From contig SZOQ01000003.1 of the NCBI GenBank assembly GCA_030272835.1, forward strand, positions 1 to 64,000: a stretch of DNA of 64,000 bases, written 5' to 3'. Below are positions 42,490-51,160 of the stretch, one piece after another. Below the pieces are notes generated by a model. The model searched no databases, was not told the origin of the DNA, and saw only the letters and a program-made list of their open reading frames with translations. Source of the stretch: 2-12-FULL-60-25 sp003576745. GTDB taxonomy: Bacteria; Patescibacteriota; Patescibacteriia; 2-12-FULL-60-25. The first letter of the stretch is position 1, and the number at the start of each line of letters is the position of its first letter. The position numbers were made by a program, and so were the translations under genes.

Positions 42490-42735
42490 TTACGCGCTAA
42501 TGGCAACGGCGAATGAACCGAGGATTTCAACGGCGCGGCTGCTCGCCTTCGTGAGGCGTATCTTTTCCGCTGATGAAAGCCCGTCGATGCGCTCGAGATG
42601 CTTCATGGCGCTGTAGAACGGGATGGCGGTTTCGTAGCCGGGGTTGGCTTTGAACGCGTCGAAGAGACGGAATATGTCGTCCTTGCTCGGAATTCGAAGG
42701 TTCGTTGCTGATTTTTCTTTTTGATGCACGGTCAT
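42490..42735 (-). CDS. Small hypothetical protein
   Basis: 81 residues from ATG 42735, with GGAGAGG directly upstream. Helical (KDDIFRLFDAFKANPGYE, AMKHLERIDGLSSAEKIRL, AVEILGSFAVAISA). No resemblance to the adjacent pair beyond size and layout. The longer ATG at 42864 is rejected because the promoter lies within that extension. Confidence 0.65.
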   Translation of the reverse strand: MTVHQKEKSATNLRIPSKDDIFRLFDAFKANPGYETAIPFYSAMKHLERIDGLSSAEKIRLTKASSRAVEILGSFAVAISA

Positions 42736-42792
42736 CCTCTCCTTCCTTTTCCATCGGCGCTCACGAATTGCGGCGCACTTGTGTTCACTTTC

Positions 42793-42821
42793 ACCGTAGT
42801 ACAGAGCGGGTCTGGCGTCAA
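42793..42821 (-). promoter_or_regulatory. Promoter of the gene at 42490
   Basis: TTGACG (42821-42816), 17-bp spacer, TACGGT (42798-42793). Confidence 0.65.
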
Positions 42822-42862
42822 TATCTGTCGGCGTCTTTTGATACCCCCAAGCGGACGGACGC

Positions 42863-42888
42863 AAAAAGACCCGGGAGCGGGTCTTTTT
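42863..42888. terminator. Terminator of the rpsL-rpsG-fusA operon
   Basis: AAAAAGACCCG / CGGGTCTTTTT, 19 bases after the fusA stop; symmetric, so it can also act on plus-strand transcription. Confidence 0.88.
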
Positions 42889-42906
42889 GTTCGTTTCCTT
42901 CTCTAC

Positions 42907-44991
42907 CTACGACTTCTTTCCCTTGCCCGCAACGATTTCTTCCTCAACGGCCTTTGGCACCGGAGCATAATGATCGAATTCCATGGTGGATGTCGCGCGG
43001 CCCTGCGACATGGAACGCAGCGTCGTAACATAGCCAAACATCTCCGAGAGAGGAACGACGGCATCGATCACTTTCATGTCGCCGCGATCCGTCATTTCAT
43101 TCACCTGTCCGCGCCTTGAGTTCAAATCGCCGATGACATCTCCCATGAATTCCTCCGGCGTTACAACCTCGAGCTTCATAAGCGGCTCCAGCAGCACGAG
43201 ACCCGCCTTTCTTGCCGCGTCCTGGAATCCCATGGATCCCGCGATTTTAAACGCGGCCTCGGACGAGTCAACTTCGTGATACGAGCCGTCGAAGAGCGTT
43301 ACCGATACGTCCTGCAAGGGGTAGCCGGCAAGAACGCCGCGCGAAAGCGCTTCCTGAATGCCTTTGTTCACGGCAGGGATGTATTCTCTCGGAATGACGC
43401 CGCCCTTAATTTCGTCGTGGAATTCATAGCCCTTGCCGCGTTCAAGCGGTTTGACGCGCACATACACGTGCCCGTACTGGCCGCGACCCCCTGTTTGGCG
43501 GATGTATTTCGCTTCCGCTTCCGCCTCGCCTTTGATGGTTTCGCGATACGCGACCTGTGGCTTGCCGACATTCGCTTCAACCTGAAATTCGCGTTTCATG
43601 CGGTCCACGATAATGTCGAGATGCAATTCCCCCATACCGCTGATAATGGTCTGGAGCGTTTCTTCATCCGTCCGTACGCGGAACGACGGGTCTTCTTCCG
43701 CAAGTTTTTGCAACGCGATACCCATTTTGTCCTGGTCGGCCTTTGTTTTGGGTTCGATGGCGATGGAGATAACTGGCTCCGGTGCCTGAATAGTTTCGAG
43801 GACGACCGGAGAATTTTCATCGCAGAGCGTGTGTCCTGTGAATGTCCCCTTCAGTCCTACGGCAGCGGCGATTTCGCCTGCGAACACCTCCTGCACTTCC
43901 TCACGAGAATTCGAATGCATGCGCACAATCCGGCTGATGCGCTCTTTTTCGCCCGTCGTCGTGTTGAGCACATACGATCCCGCCTTCAGCATGCCGGAAT
44001 AGACCCGGAAGAAAATCAGCTTTCCGACATACGGATCCGTCATGACTTTGAATGCGAGCGCGGCAAAGGGTTCGCTGTCCGAGGCTTTCAGTTCGACGAT
44101 CTCCTCTTCATTGTCCACTGCATGGCCTTTAACCGGAGGGACATCAACCGGCGATGGAAGATACTCCACAATTGCGTCGAGCAGGAACTGGACCCCCTTA
44201 TTTTTCAACGCAGATCCGCAAAGAATCGGCACGAGCCTGCTCTCAATAACGGCTTTCCGAAGCGCTTTCTTGATTTCATCGACCGACAAAGTCTCTCCCC
44301 CGAGATAGCGGTCCATGAGCGCTTCATCCGTTTCCGCAAGCGCTTCCAAAAAGCGTGCGCGATACGCCTCCGCTTTTTCTTTATATTCGTCGGGGACGGC
44401 TGTTTCCTCGATTTCCTTGCCGAGTTCGTCTTTGTAAATGCGAGCGTTCATTTCAATGAGATCGATGATGCCTACGAAATTTGACTCTTCCCCAATGGGA
44501 ATCTGGATCGGATGCGCATCTTTCGTGAGACGCTTATTAATCGATTCCACATCCTTGTAAAAATCCGCCCCCGTGCGGTCGAGCTTATTCACGAAACACA
44601 TGCGCGGAACCTTATATTTGTCTGCCTGGCGCCACACGGTTTCAGACTGCGGTTCTACGCCCGCAACACCGTCGAATACCGTGACCGCGCCGTCGAGCAC
44701 GCGGAGGGAACGTTCCACTTCGATGGTGAAGTCCACGTGCCCCGGCGTGTCGATGAGGTTCATGCGATGACCCTTCCAAAAACACGTAGTGGCCGCCGAA
44801 GTGATGGTAATACCGCGCTCCTGTTCCTGCTCCATCCAGTCCATAGTCGCCTCGCCTTCGTGCACTTCGCCGATTTTGTGCTTGCGGCCGGTATAGAACA
44901 ACACGCGCTCGGAGACAGTAGTCTTGCCGGCGTCAATGTGGGCGATGATCCCGAAATTCCGGGTAAGTTCCAGGGAATATTCTCGTGGCAT
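42907..44991 (-). CDS. fusA: Elongation factor G
   Basis: 694 residues; translocase GTPase. AHIDAGKTTVSER P-loop, DTPGHVDFTIEVERSLRVLD, NKLDR, and domain IV/V motifs (GGRGQYGHV, GDLNSRRGQV) are intact. Length is standard. Part of rpsL-rpsG-fusA; the usual next gene, tuf, is displaced by ~2 kb. Confidence 0.98.
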   Translation of the reverse strand: MPREYSLELTRNFGIIAHIDAGKTTVSERVLFYTGRKHKIGEVHEGEATMDWMEQEQERGITITSAATTCFWKGHRMNLIDTPGHVDFTIEVERSLRVLDGAVTVFDGVAGVEPQSETVWRQADKYKVPRMCFVNKLDRTGADFYKDVESINKRLTKDAHPIQIPIGEESNFVGIIDLIEMNARIYKDELGKEIEETAVPDEYKEKAEAYRARFLEALAETDEALMDRYLGGETLSVDEIKKALRKAVIESRLVPILCGSALKNKGVQFLLDAIVEYLPSPVDVPPVKGHAVDNEEEIVELKASDSEPFAALAFKVMTDPYVGKLIFFRVYSGMLKAGSYVLNTTTGEKERISRIVRMHSNSREEVQEVFAGEIAAAVGLKGTFTGHTLCDENSPVVLETIQAPEPVISIAIEPKTKADQDKMGIALQKLAEEDPSFRVRTDEETLQTIISGMGELHLDIIVDRMKREFQVEANVGKPQVAYRETIKGEAEAEAKYIRQTGGRGQYGHVYVRVKPLERGKGYEFHDEIKGGVIPREYIPAVNKGIQEALSRGVLAGYPLQDVSVTLFDGSYHEVDSSEAAFKIAGSMGFQDAARKAGLVLLEPLMKLEVVTPEEFMGDVIGDLNSRRGQVNEMTDRGDMKVIDAVVPLSEMFGYVTTLRSMSQGRATSTMEFDHYAPVPKAVEEEIVAGKGKKS

Positions 44992-45099
44992 AGATATTTA
45001 CGATGAGGGAGTCGAAAAGAGGGCGCGGAAGACGTCCTGCTTGCGGTTAGGTGTGTCTGTTCAAAATTCCGGCACGCGGGGCTTCATCCATACAGCCCC

Positions 45100-45567
45100 T
45101 TAGCGAGCGAAGTGTGCAAAGGCGCGGTTGGCCTCGGCCATACGCTGGACATCCATCTTCTTTTTGACGGCATCGCCGCCGTTTTCCGCAGCGGCCAGAA
45201 GTTCATTGGCGAGCCTTTGCGACATAGGCTTGCCTTTGACGGCGCGAGACGCATCCACGATCCAGCGGAACGCCAGCTGCGTGCGCCGCTCGGCGCGCAC
45301 CTGCATTGGAATCTGGTAATTCGCGCCGCCCACGCGCTTGGATTTCACTTCCAGAACGGGGCTGACGTTTTTGAGCGCTTCATCAAAAATCTCGAGCGCC
45401 GGCTTTTTGGATTTCTTTTCCATGATGCCGAACGCTTCATACACGACGCGCTGCGCCGTGGACTTTTTTCCGTCGCGCATAATGTAGTGGATGAACTTGG
45501 CCACATCTACGCGATTGTATTTGGGGTCCGCAAGAATTTTCCGTACGGGGGCTTTCTTTCCTCGCAT
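45100..45567 (-). CDS. rpsG: 30S ribosomal protein S7
   Basis: 155 residues. MRGKKAPVRKILADPKYN start, GGANYQIPMQVRAERR and WIVDASR are canonical. Start at 45567 fixed by homology and by one-base spacing from the rpsL stop. Confidence 0.97.
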   Translation of the reverse strand: MRGKKAPVRKILADPKYNRVDVAKFIHYIMRDGKKSTAQRVVYEAFGIMEKKSKKPALEIFDEALKNVSPVLEVKSKRVGGANYQIPMQVRAERRTQLAFRWIVDASRAVKGKPMSQRLANELLAAAENGGDAVKKKMDVQRMAEANRAFAHFAR

Positions 45568-45568
45568 A

Positions 45569-45997
45569 TTATTTCTTGGCTTCCTTCGGGCGCTTTGACC
45601 CGTACTTGGATCGTCCGCGACGTCGGCCATCCACGCCCTGGGTGTCGAAAACGCCGCGAACAATATGGTAGCGAACGCCCGGAAGGTCTTTCACCCTTCC
45701 GCCGCGGATGAGTACAATGGAGTGTTCCTGTAAATTATGACCTTCGCCCGGGATATATGCCGTCACTTCTTCGCCGTTCGATAAACGCACGCGGGCTATT
45801 TTCCGCAATGCCGAGTTCGGCTTTTTCGGCGTGGTCGTTTTGACCTTGGTGCAGACGCCGCGCTTGAATCCCGCTCCCCGCTTGAGCTTGGTGCGACGGC
45901 GGCGAATGGTGTCGAGCGTGTACTGCAACGCCGGACTCTTCGATTTTGTTCGGAGGGTCTTGCGTCCTTTACGAAGGAGTTGGCTTGCTGTGGGCAT
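45569..45997 (-). CDS. rpsL: 30S ribosomal protein S12
   Basis: 142 residues. PTASQLLRKGRKT start, TTPKKPNSALRKIARVRLSN and YIPGEGHNLQEHSIVLIRGG, including the streptomycin-contact lysines. First gene of the str operon. Confidence 0.98.
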   Translation of the reverse strand: MPTASQLLRKGRKTLRTKSKSPALQYTLDTIRRRRTKLKRGAGFKRGVCTKVKTTTPKKPNSALRKIARVRLSNGEEVTAYIPGEGHNLQEHSIVLIRGGRVKDLPGVRYHIVRGVFDTQGVDGRRRGRSKYGSKRPKEAKK

Positions 45998-46076
45998 AGG
46001 ATGCGCCGTGATCACGCTGGTGCGCCGCATGAAAAACCAGATTCTGGCGCAGGGTGTCCGGCGAAAATGCGGCGGA

Positions 46077-46106
46077 ACTATACCAATGAACAGACCCGAC
46101 CGTCAA
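46077..46106 (-). promoter_or_regulatory. Promoter of the str operon (rpsL-rpsG-fusA)
   Basis: TTGACG (46106-46101), 18-bp spacer, TATAGT (46082-46077). Confidence 0.7.
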
Positions 46107-46154
46107 GAGTCGCAGTTAACGGCATGTTACGTATTACCACCACCAAAAAAAGCT

Positions 46155-47519
46155 TTATGTGCGGTTTTGCAGAAAACTACCGCGTTCGGCCAGGATGCGG
46201 TGCGTCCCGGCGAGGACGGCAAGGGCAAGCGCGAGAGGGCCGAAGGAGGATTCCTGCGAGCCGAAGAGCAGTCCGGCCATGGCAAGGGCGGCTGCGCCGG
46301 CGCTGCGGTAGAGGGTGGGCATAAAGGACGACGGAGACCAAGAGCGACCGCGCGTGAGATGCGATGCGGCAAGATACACAAGAAACATGGCAAACACCGG
46401 CCAACCAAGCACCCATCCGGCGGCAAGCGCATACCATTCGCAGACGGCGGATGCGTCTTTCGCTTCCGCAACCGACAGCTCCCCGCGGACAATAGGCTGG
46501 TCGGAGTCCTTTGCCTCGTCATTGCGGAGACGGTTCAGATTGCGACGCATGACGGACGAAAAACGAAGCGCAATCATGGCGAAAACCGCGATGCCAAAGG
46601 CAAGCCCCCATGACAATGAAAGCGACGGCGGACGCGCAAGAACGAGGGCGACCACAAAGCCCGCCGCGGCATAGATGGCGGCATTCAGAGCGCCCCAGGC
46701 CCAGAATGCATGCCGGATCAAACGGCCGGCATTCGGAAATATCCAAAAAAATAGGATCATAAGAAACAATCCCAGAGCGAACATGACAATACCCGCTTCC
46801 GTAAGCCGTAGCGCAATAGTCGCCTGCGACTCAACGACTGCAGGAAAACGCTCGTAGAGCGCATTCCACCAGTAGCCGTTGCTGACAGCGGAGACGGCGG
46901 ACCGCGCAACCTCGTTTCGAATGGCCGTCCATCCCAGACCATGTAGGAGCCTGTACGCGAGCGAGGACACTGACGTGATGCTGATAAGCCCTATGCAAAC
47001 CGCACTGAATGCCAGTCCGCCTAAAACAGAACGGACGACGCGATGCGTCGCGAACCAGATGACCAACCCCACGCTCAGGACGGCGGCGAATATACCGAGA
47101 CGCATACCGACGGAAATACCGGACTCGATGGGCAGGAGTCCTCCCGTGAGAAGGGCGGCGAGGAGCGCATTGCCATCCAAAAGCGGCGCGGTAACGACAA
47201 GGCCTTTCCCATATGTGCGTATAAGGTCGAACATGGGGAAGGCCCAGGCGATGGGCAACATACGCACGATCCATACAAGCGTGTTCTCGACGGGGATGCG
47301 TGCCGTCATGCGCAACACGGCCGCAGCCACGAGTACGATGACGATGAATGCGCCCGGAATCGTAACGATGGCGGTCGTGAGATCCGGAAGACGGCCCTGC
47401 TCCCCGCGCCACGCGAACGCCGCAAGCAGTTCAAACACGGCAAGTACTCCCAAAAACGACAGGAACCAAGCTGAAATGCCCGGCCACGGCATGCGCTTGG
47501 AGACATTGATGAATCTCAT
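46155..47519 (-). CDS. Polytopic membrane protein, unknown function
   Basis: 454 residues, about ten hydrophobic segments. Near residue 340 the loop RNDEAKDSDQPIVRGELS resembles the ND-D-P-RG-S pattern of UbiA-type prenyltransferases, but it sits too close to the C-terminus (about three segments remain) and no second Asp motif is evident, so this may be coincidence. Its ATG overlaps the stop of the M50 protease by four bases, so the two are translationally coupled. Confidence 0.7.
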   Translation of the reverse strand: MRFINVSKRMPWPGISAWFLSFLGVLAVFELLAAFAWRGEQGRLPDLTTAIVTIPGAFIVIVLVAAAVLRMTARIPVENTLVWIVRMLPIAWAFPMFDLIRTYGKGLVVTAPLLDGNALLAALLTGGLLPIESGISVGMRLGIFAAVLSVGLVIWFATHRVVRSVLGGLAFSAVCIGLISITSVSSLAYRLLHGLGWTAIRNEVARSAVSAVSNGYWWNALYERFPAVVESQATIALRLTEAGIVMFALGLFLMILFFWIFPNAGRLIRHAFWAWGALNAAIYAAAGFVVALVLARPPSLSLSWGLAFGIAVFAMIALRFSSVMRRNLNRLRNDEAKDSDQPIVRGELSVAEAKDASAVCEWYALAAGWVLGWPVFAMFLVYLAASHLTRGRSWSPSSFMPTLYRSAGAAALAMAGLLFGSQESSFGPLALALAVLAGTHRILAERGSFLQNRT

Positions 47520-48160
47520 AAGCTCAATCCCATAAGACGAAAAAACGCGCTGCCGAAAAACTGGAAGAGGCCCGCGAAAATGCCGATGCCGCCAATGGCG
47601 TCAAGAAGAATAAGCGTAAGAAGCAAAAATGGTCCCTGCGTTTCCAGCGTATACCGTACGCGCGCGTATTTGGGTTTGGCTAAAACAGCAAGCAGCATTT
47701 TTGATCCGTCGAGCGGCGGGACCGGAATCATGTTGAAGATCGCAAGGTTGATATTGATGAATGCCGTGAAAAAAAGAAACTGGACCAGCAGGTTGGAGAA
47801 TCCGAGCGAAGGAAGGAAGAACCGCAGGGCGTATGCAAACGCCGTGGCGAGAATGACATTCGACACCGGACCCGCAATGCCGATGAGGACAGCATCGCGA
47901 CTGCGATTCCGGAGATACGCAGGATTATATGGAACCGGCCGCGCGTATCCAAAACCCGCGACAAGAAGCATCATGAAACCCACCGGATCGAGATGCGCCA
48001 GGGGATTCAGCGTCAGACGGCCCATGCGTTCGGCCGTTGGATCTCCAAGCTTGGACGCCACAAACGCATGTGAAAATTCATGAAACGACAGCGCGATCAC
48101 AATGCCAAGAATGAGAGCGACAAAGAGAAGCGGCTGGCTGAACGCAAGGGAAAGAAGCAT
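47516..48160 (-). CDS. Site-2-protease-type zinc metalloprotease (M50)
   Basis: 214 residues from ATG 48160. HEFSH (the HExxH zinc motif) lies in the second hydrophobic segment, followed by GRLTLNPLAHLDPVG, a loop typical of the short, rhomboid-neighbour-like M50 group, and a later GPVSNVILA segment. It would cut membrane proteins within the bilayer. The compact form lacks PDZ and CBS domains. ATGs further upstream would overlap rpmB on the other strand. Coupled to the downstream membrane protein. Confidence 0.88.
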   Translation of the reverse strand: MLLSLAFSQPLLFVALILGIVIALSFHEFSHAFVASKLGDPTAERMGRLTLNPLAHLDPVGFMMLLVAGFGYARPVPYNPAYLRNRSRDAVLIGIAGPVSNVILATAFAYALRFFLPSLGFSNLLVQFLFFTAFININLAIFNMIPVPPLDGSKMLLAVLAKPKYARVRYTLETQGPFLLLTLILLDAIGGIGIFAGLFQFFGSAFFRLMGLSL

Positions 48161-48165
48161 ACATC

Positions 48166-48194
48166 TTGACGAAAGCGCAGGCGAAGCGTACCAT
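48166..48194 (+). promoter_or_regulatory. Promoter of rpmB
   Basis: TTGACG (48166-48171), 17-bp spacer, TACCAT (48189-48194); ATG at 48206, so nearly leaderless. Confidence 0.6.
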
Positions 48195-48205
48195 CCGCGC
48201 ACACT

Positions 48206-48382
48206 ATGGCAAAGGTCTGTCAGCTCTGCGAACGGGGTCCTGCATCTTCCCAGTCGCGCAGCCATTCCAAAGTGGCGACAAAACGACGCCACGAAGTAAA
48301 TTTGCAGACGAAAAAGCTCCACGGAACGCGGATGCGTATTTGCACAAGCTGTATCAAAACCATGAAGAAGCGGGCGGCCTGA
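48206..48382 (+). CDS. rpmB: 50S ribosomal protein L28
   Basis: 58 residues, below common ORF-size cut-offs. Reads MAKVCQLCERGPASSQSR, then a basic middle (KRRHEVNLQTKKLHG) and CTSCIKTMKK at the end. The N-terminal CxxC and C-terminal CxxC make it the zinc-binding form. Own promoter and terminator, placed divergently from the M50 gene. Confidence 0.92.
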   Translation: MAKVCQLCERGPASSQSRSHSKVATKRRHEVNLQTKKLHGTRMRICTSCIKTMKKRAA

Positions 48383-48392
48383 ACGCCGGCAT

Positions 48393-48424
48393 AAAAAACA
48401 CCCCGGAGCGCCGGGGTGTTTTTT
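48393..48424. terminator. Bidirectional terminator between rpmB and malic enzyme
   Basis: AAAAAACACCCCGG agcg CCGGGGTGTTTTTT; both flanking genes converge here, and the malic-enzyme stop lies at its edge. Confidence 0.9.
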
Positions 48425-49565
48425 ATGAACGAACGCTCGCGGCGACGGCGGTGTGCAGGCCGTCATCGAATATGGACGGAATGAATCGCTCCGGCGTAGG
48501 GTCGGGAACCATGGCAGCAATGGCCCTTGCGGCGCGGATTTTTATGTCGTCCGTGACGCGCATAACGTTATGATCCAGCATGCCGCGGAATAACCCGGGA
48601 TAGCACAGAGCATTATTCACCTGATTCGGCGTATCGCTCCTTCCGGTTGCGATGAGCATTGCCCCGGCCGCACGCGCGCGATCAGGCATAATCTCCGGCA
48701 CGGGATTCGCCAAGGCGAATATGATCGGTTGCGGATTCATCGATACCACCATGTCCTCGGAGACGGTGCCCGGACCGGAGATACCGATGAGGACGTCCGC
48801 CCCTCGAAGCATGTCGCCCAGCGTCCCCCGTTCCTTGTCCGGATTCGTCATGGCCGCCAGCTTTTTCTTTTCATCGTTCAACCCCGGCCGTCCCTCCCAA
48901 ATAGCGCCCTGACGGTCTGCGAGGATGATGCAACGGACACCAACGACGCGGAGGAGTTTTGCAATGGCTGTACCTGCGGCGCCGGCCCCCGAACAAACAA
49001 CGCGGATGTGTTCAATATTTTTTCCTGCGAGCGTCAACGCATTCAGAAGGCCTGCGAGAACGACGATGGCGGTTCCATGCTGATCGTCATGCATGACGGG
49101 GATGCGAAGTTCGTTTATGAGCCGTTCTTCGATGATGAAACAGCGCGGGGCGGAAATATCCTCGAGTTGTATGGCGCCAAAACCCGGCGCAATCGCTGTT
49201 ACCGTCCGGACAATCTCATCCGGATCTTTTGTGCCCAGAACGATCGGAACGGCATTGACGCCGGCAAAACGCTTGAAGATCACGCACTTCCCTTCCATGA
49301 CGGGCAGCGCCGCGGCCGGTCCGATATCGCCCAAGCCGAGCACGGCCGTGCCGTCGCTCACGACCGCCACCGCATTCTTCCGCCAAGTGAGATCATCGAC
49401 TCGTTCCGGGTATTCCGCGATCTCCGACGAGACATATCCGACTCCCGGCGTATACATGAGCGACAAATCACGCATGGACGAGACGTCCATGCGCGGTTGC
49501 ACGTCGATTTTTCCGCGGAGCCGCTCATGCAGATCGAGTGCGGCCTGTTTCAATTCATCGTTCAT
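48423..49565 (-). CDS. NAD(P)-dependent malic enzyme
   Basis: 380 residues; oxidative decarboxylation of malate to pyruvate. Short bacterial form with no phosphotransacetylase fusion. YTPGVGYVSSEIA and SDGTAVLGLGDIGPAAALPV with the catalytic Lys in VMEGK, metal-binding LEDIS and HDDQHGTA, and the dinucleotide fold GAGAAGTAIAKLL are visible. It may supply pyruvate or reducing power in a metabolically minimal cell. It lies 11 bases downstream of the LOG-family gene, so the two likely form one transcription unit. Confidence 0.95.
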   Translation of the reverse strand: MNDELKQAALDLHERLRGKIDVQPRMDVSSMRDLSLMYTPGVGYVSSEIAEYPERVDDLTWRKNAVAVVSDGTAVLGLGDIGPAAALPVMEGKCVIFKRFAGVNAVPIVLGTKDPDEIVRTVTAIAPGFGAIQLEDISAPRCFIIEERLINELRIPVMHDDQHGTAIVVLAGLLNALTLAGKNIEHIRVVCSGAGAAGTAIAKLLRVVGVRCIILADRQGAIWEGRPGLNDEKKKLAAMTNPDKERGTLGDMLRGADVLIGISGPGTVSEDMVVSMNPQPIIFALANPVPEIMPDRARAAGAMLIATGRSDTPNQVNNALCYPGLFRGMLDHNVMRVTDDIKIRAARAIAAMVPDPTPERFIPSIFDDGLHTAVAASVRS

Positions 49566-49576
49566 GCGCGTAGCAA

Positions 49577-50461
49577 TTAGCCCGTTTTGAATCCCTTCAG
49601 TACCCTCTGGCGCTCGGATCCGTACGGACGTTCGCGCGTCTTTCGTATGATGTTCATAGCCTCTTCCGCCGATTCTACAACCTGAAGAATCTTCATATCA
49701 TTCCTGTCGATATAGCCGTGCCCCTTCCATACACTCTCGCGCACCCATTCGACGAACGGAGACCAATAATCCTTGCCGAGAAGGATCACCGGGACATTGC
49801 CCGGAATTTTGCGCGTTTGGATAAGCGTGACCATTTCGGACATTTCATCGATGGTGCCGAAGCCTCCGGGGAAAAATACATACGCCTGAGCCGATGCGCT
49901 CAACATGACTTTCCGCGTAAAGAAATAATGGAATCCCAGCGCGCGAGTGACATATTGGTTGCGACGCTGCTCTGTGGGCAATTCGATATCCAGCCCCACG
50001 CTTTCACCGCCCGCTTCGAATGCTCCCCAGTTCGCCGCTTCCATAATGCCAGGACCCCCGCCGGTGATAACGGTATATCCCTCCTTGCCCAGCATGAACC
50101 CCAAGCGTTTGGCTTCCTTGTAGTGGGGATCTTTTTTGGTGGCGCGTGCGCTGCCGAAAATCGTCACTTCCCCAAAGAGCTTATCGAGAAATTCGAATCC
50201 TTCGATGAATTCCGCCATGATCCGGAAAATCCGCCAATTCGGATTGTCCGTGAAGGTGGCGAGCTGCTCGTGCATGGGCGAACATTTTCCTGCCGGGTCG
50301 CAAAGCCATCGCTGATACCGCTCTCGGCCCGTAGATGGCAATCTGGGCGTTTGCGATGCAAGACGACGCGCCCCAATATCGCTCAACCTTCTCGTTTTTC
50401 TTACGGGATTTTTTTTGGCCGTTGGCGCATGCGTCTTTTTCTTTTGCATAGTGAAAGCCAT
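49577..50461 (-). CDS. LOG-family protein (TIGR00730 type)
   Basis: 294 residues. Rossmann-like fold of the LONELY GUY/nucleotide 5'-monophosphate phosphoribohydrolase family: VTIFGSARA, GGGPGIMEAANWGA and the signature PGGFGTIDEM are present. A basic N-terminal extension of ~80 residues precedes the core. Family members release free bases from NMPs; older annotation as lysine decarboxylase is not supported. Confidence 0.9.
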   Translation of the reverse strand: MAFTMQKKKTHAPTAKKNPVRKTRRLSDIGARRLASQTPRLPSTGRERYQRWLCDPAGKCSPMHEQLATFTDNPNWRIFRIMAEFIEGFEFLDKLFGEVTIFGSARATKKDPHYKEAKRLGFMLGKEGYTVITGGGPGIMEAANWGAFEAGGESVGLDIELPTEQRRNQYVTRALGFHYFFTRKVMLSASAQAYVFFPGGFGTIDEMSEMVTLIQTRKIPGNVPVILLGKDYWSPFVEWVRESVWKGHGYIDRNDMKILQVVESAEEAMNIIRKTRERPYGSERQRVLKGFKTG

Positions 50462-50472
50462 CGTAGCATGCG

Positions 50473-50955
50473 CTATCGCACACTCTCAACCACATCCTCA
50501 TACCCCATCGCTTCCTCCACGGAAGAAAGGAAGGATTCCAGATCACGGCGTCGCCAGCATGGCCCGAGCGGGATTCGTTCTTCGTGTCCGTCCTGGAAGG
50601 TTGCCGTAAGCGACTCAATACCGAGCGACGGGTTTAGACCTTCGTGGCGAAGCACGAGCGAGGATACATCCACGAGCTTCATGCGCGATTCGCGACCGAA
50701 GCGGGAAGATTGCACCAAGCTGTGATCTTGCAATGACAGCTTTTCGCTTGCGCCGTCGATGAGATAGATCCATGCTCCGAGCATCAGAATGACGAACAAG
50801 ATCGCCTGGGAAACGGCAAAACGATCCGTCAAAAAAAGAGCGGCCGTCAGCGCACTCAATACAATACACACGGCGAGCACAATGCCTCCGTTCAGCGAAA
50901 TCAGCCGCGCGTGCACGACGACGACACAACTTTTCTGTTTTGTTTGTTGCGCCAT
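50473..50955 (-). CDS. Two-helix membrane protein, unknown function
   Basis: 160 residues from ATG 50955. Two transmembrane helices (~22-44 and ~50-68) with a cytosolic ~90-residue domain that looks PH-like (LSLQDHSLVQSSRFG, RMKLVDVSSLVLRHEG, LTATFQDGHEERIPL), similar in layout to bacterial bPH-type proteins. No family assigned. It lies 11 bases upstream of the LOG-family gene on the same strand. Confidence 0.7.
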   Translation of the reverse strand: MAQQTKQKSCVVVVHARLISLNGGIVLAVCIVLSALTAALFLTDRFAVSQAILFVILMLGAWIYLIDGASEKLSLQDHSLVQSSRFGRESRMKLVDVSSLVLRHEGLNPSLGIESLTATFQDGHEERIPLGPCWRRRDLESFLSSVEEAMGYEDVVESVR

Positions 50956-50992
50956 GGGTTTTATGGTAGCAAGATGATTGCCGTCGGTCACC

Positions 50993-51021
50993 TTGAAGGT
51001 TTGTCAAAGGATGGGTACACT
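50993..51021 (+). promoter_or_regulatory. Promoter of the tRNA-Pro locus
   Basis: TTGAAG (50993-50998), 17-bp spacer, TACACT (51016-51021); transcription would pass through the decayed copy before the intact tRNA. Confidence 0.6.
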
Positions 51022-51035
51022 CCGCCGACATACCA

Positions 51036-51105
51036 GGCTATAGCGCAGTTGGCTAGCGCCTGCCTGCAGACAGGCAAAAAGGCAGGCGCATGCACAGGAG
51101 TCGAG
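51036..51105 (+). pseudogene. Decayed tRNA-Pro copy split by a palindrome
   Basis: 51036-51059 matches 23 of 24 bases of the intact tRNA-Pro (51178-51201). At the D-stem/anticodon-stem junction a 26-base insert (51060-51085) containing TGCCTG caga CAGGCA and an outer CTGCC/GGCAG pair interrupts it; GCGCATGCA then resumes the tRNA, after which the match decays. Functional tRNA is excluded by the missing 3' half. Confidence 0.65.
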
Positions 51106-51160
51106 CGAAAGCTTGTCGAGCACACACAGAATCTTATCGTAACATCGTGCTCGAGTTCTA

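Noticed and set aside
43276..44484. 402-codon plus-strand frame opposite fusA
   Set aside because: Shadow of fusA with no recognisable protein features.
51036..51105. Intron-containing functional tRNA
   Set aside because: After the insert only about nine bases match tRNA-Pro; the T arm and 3' acceptor strand are missing, so removing the insert would not give a tRNA.
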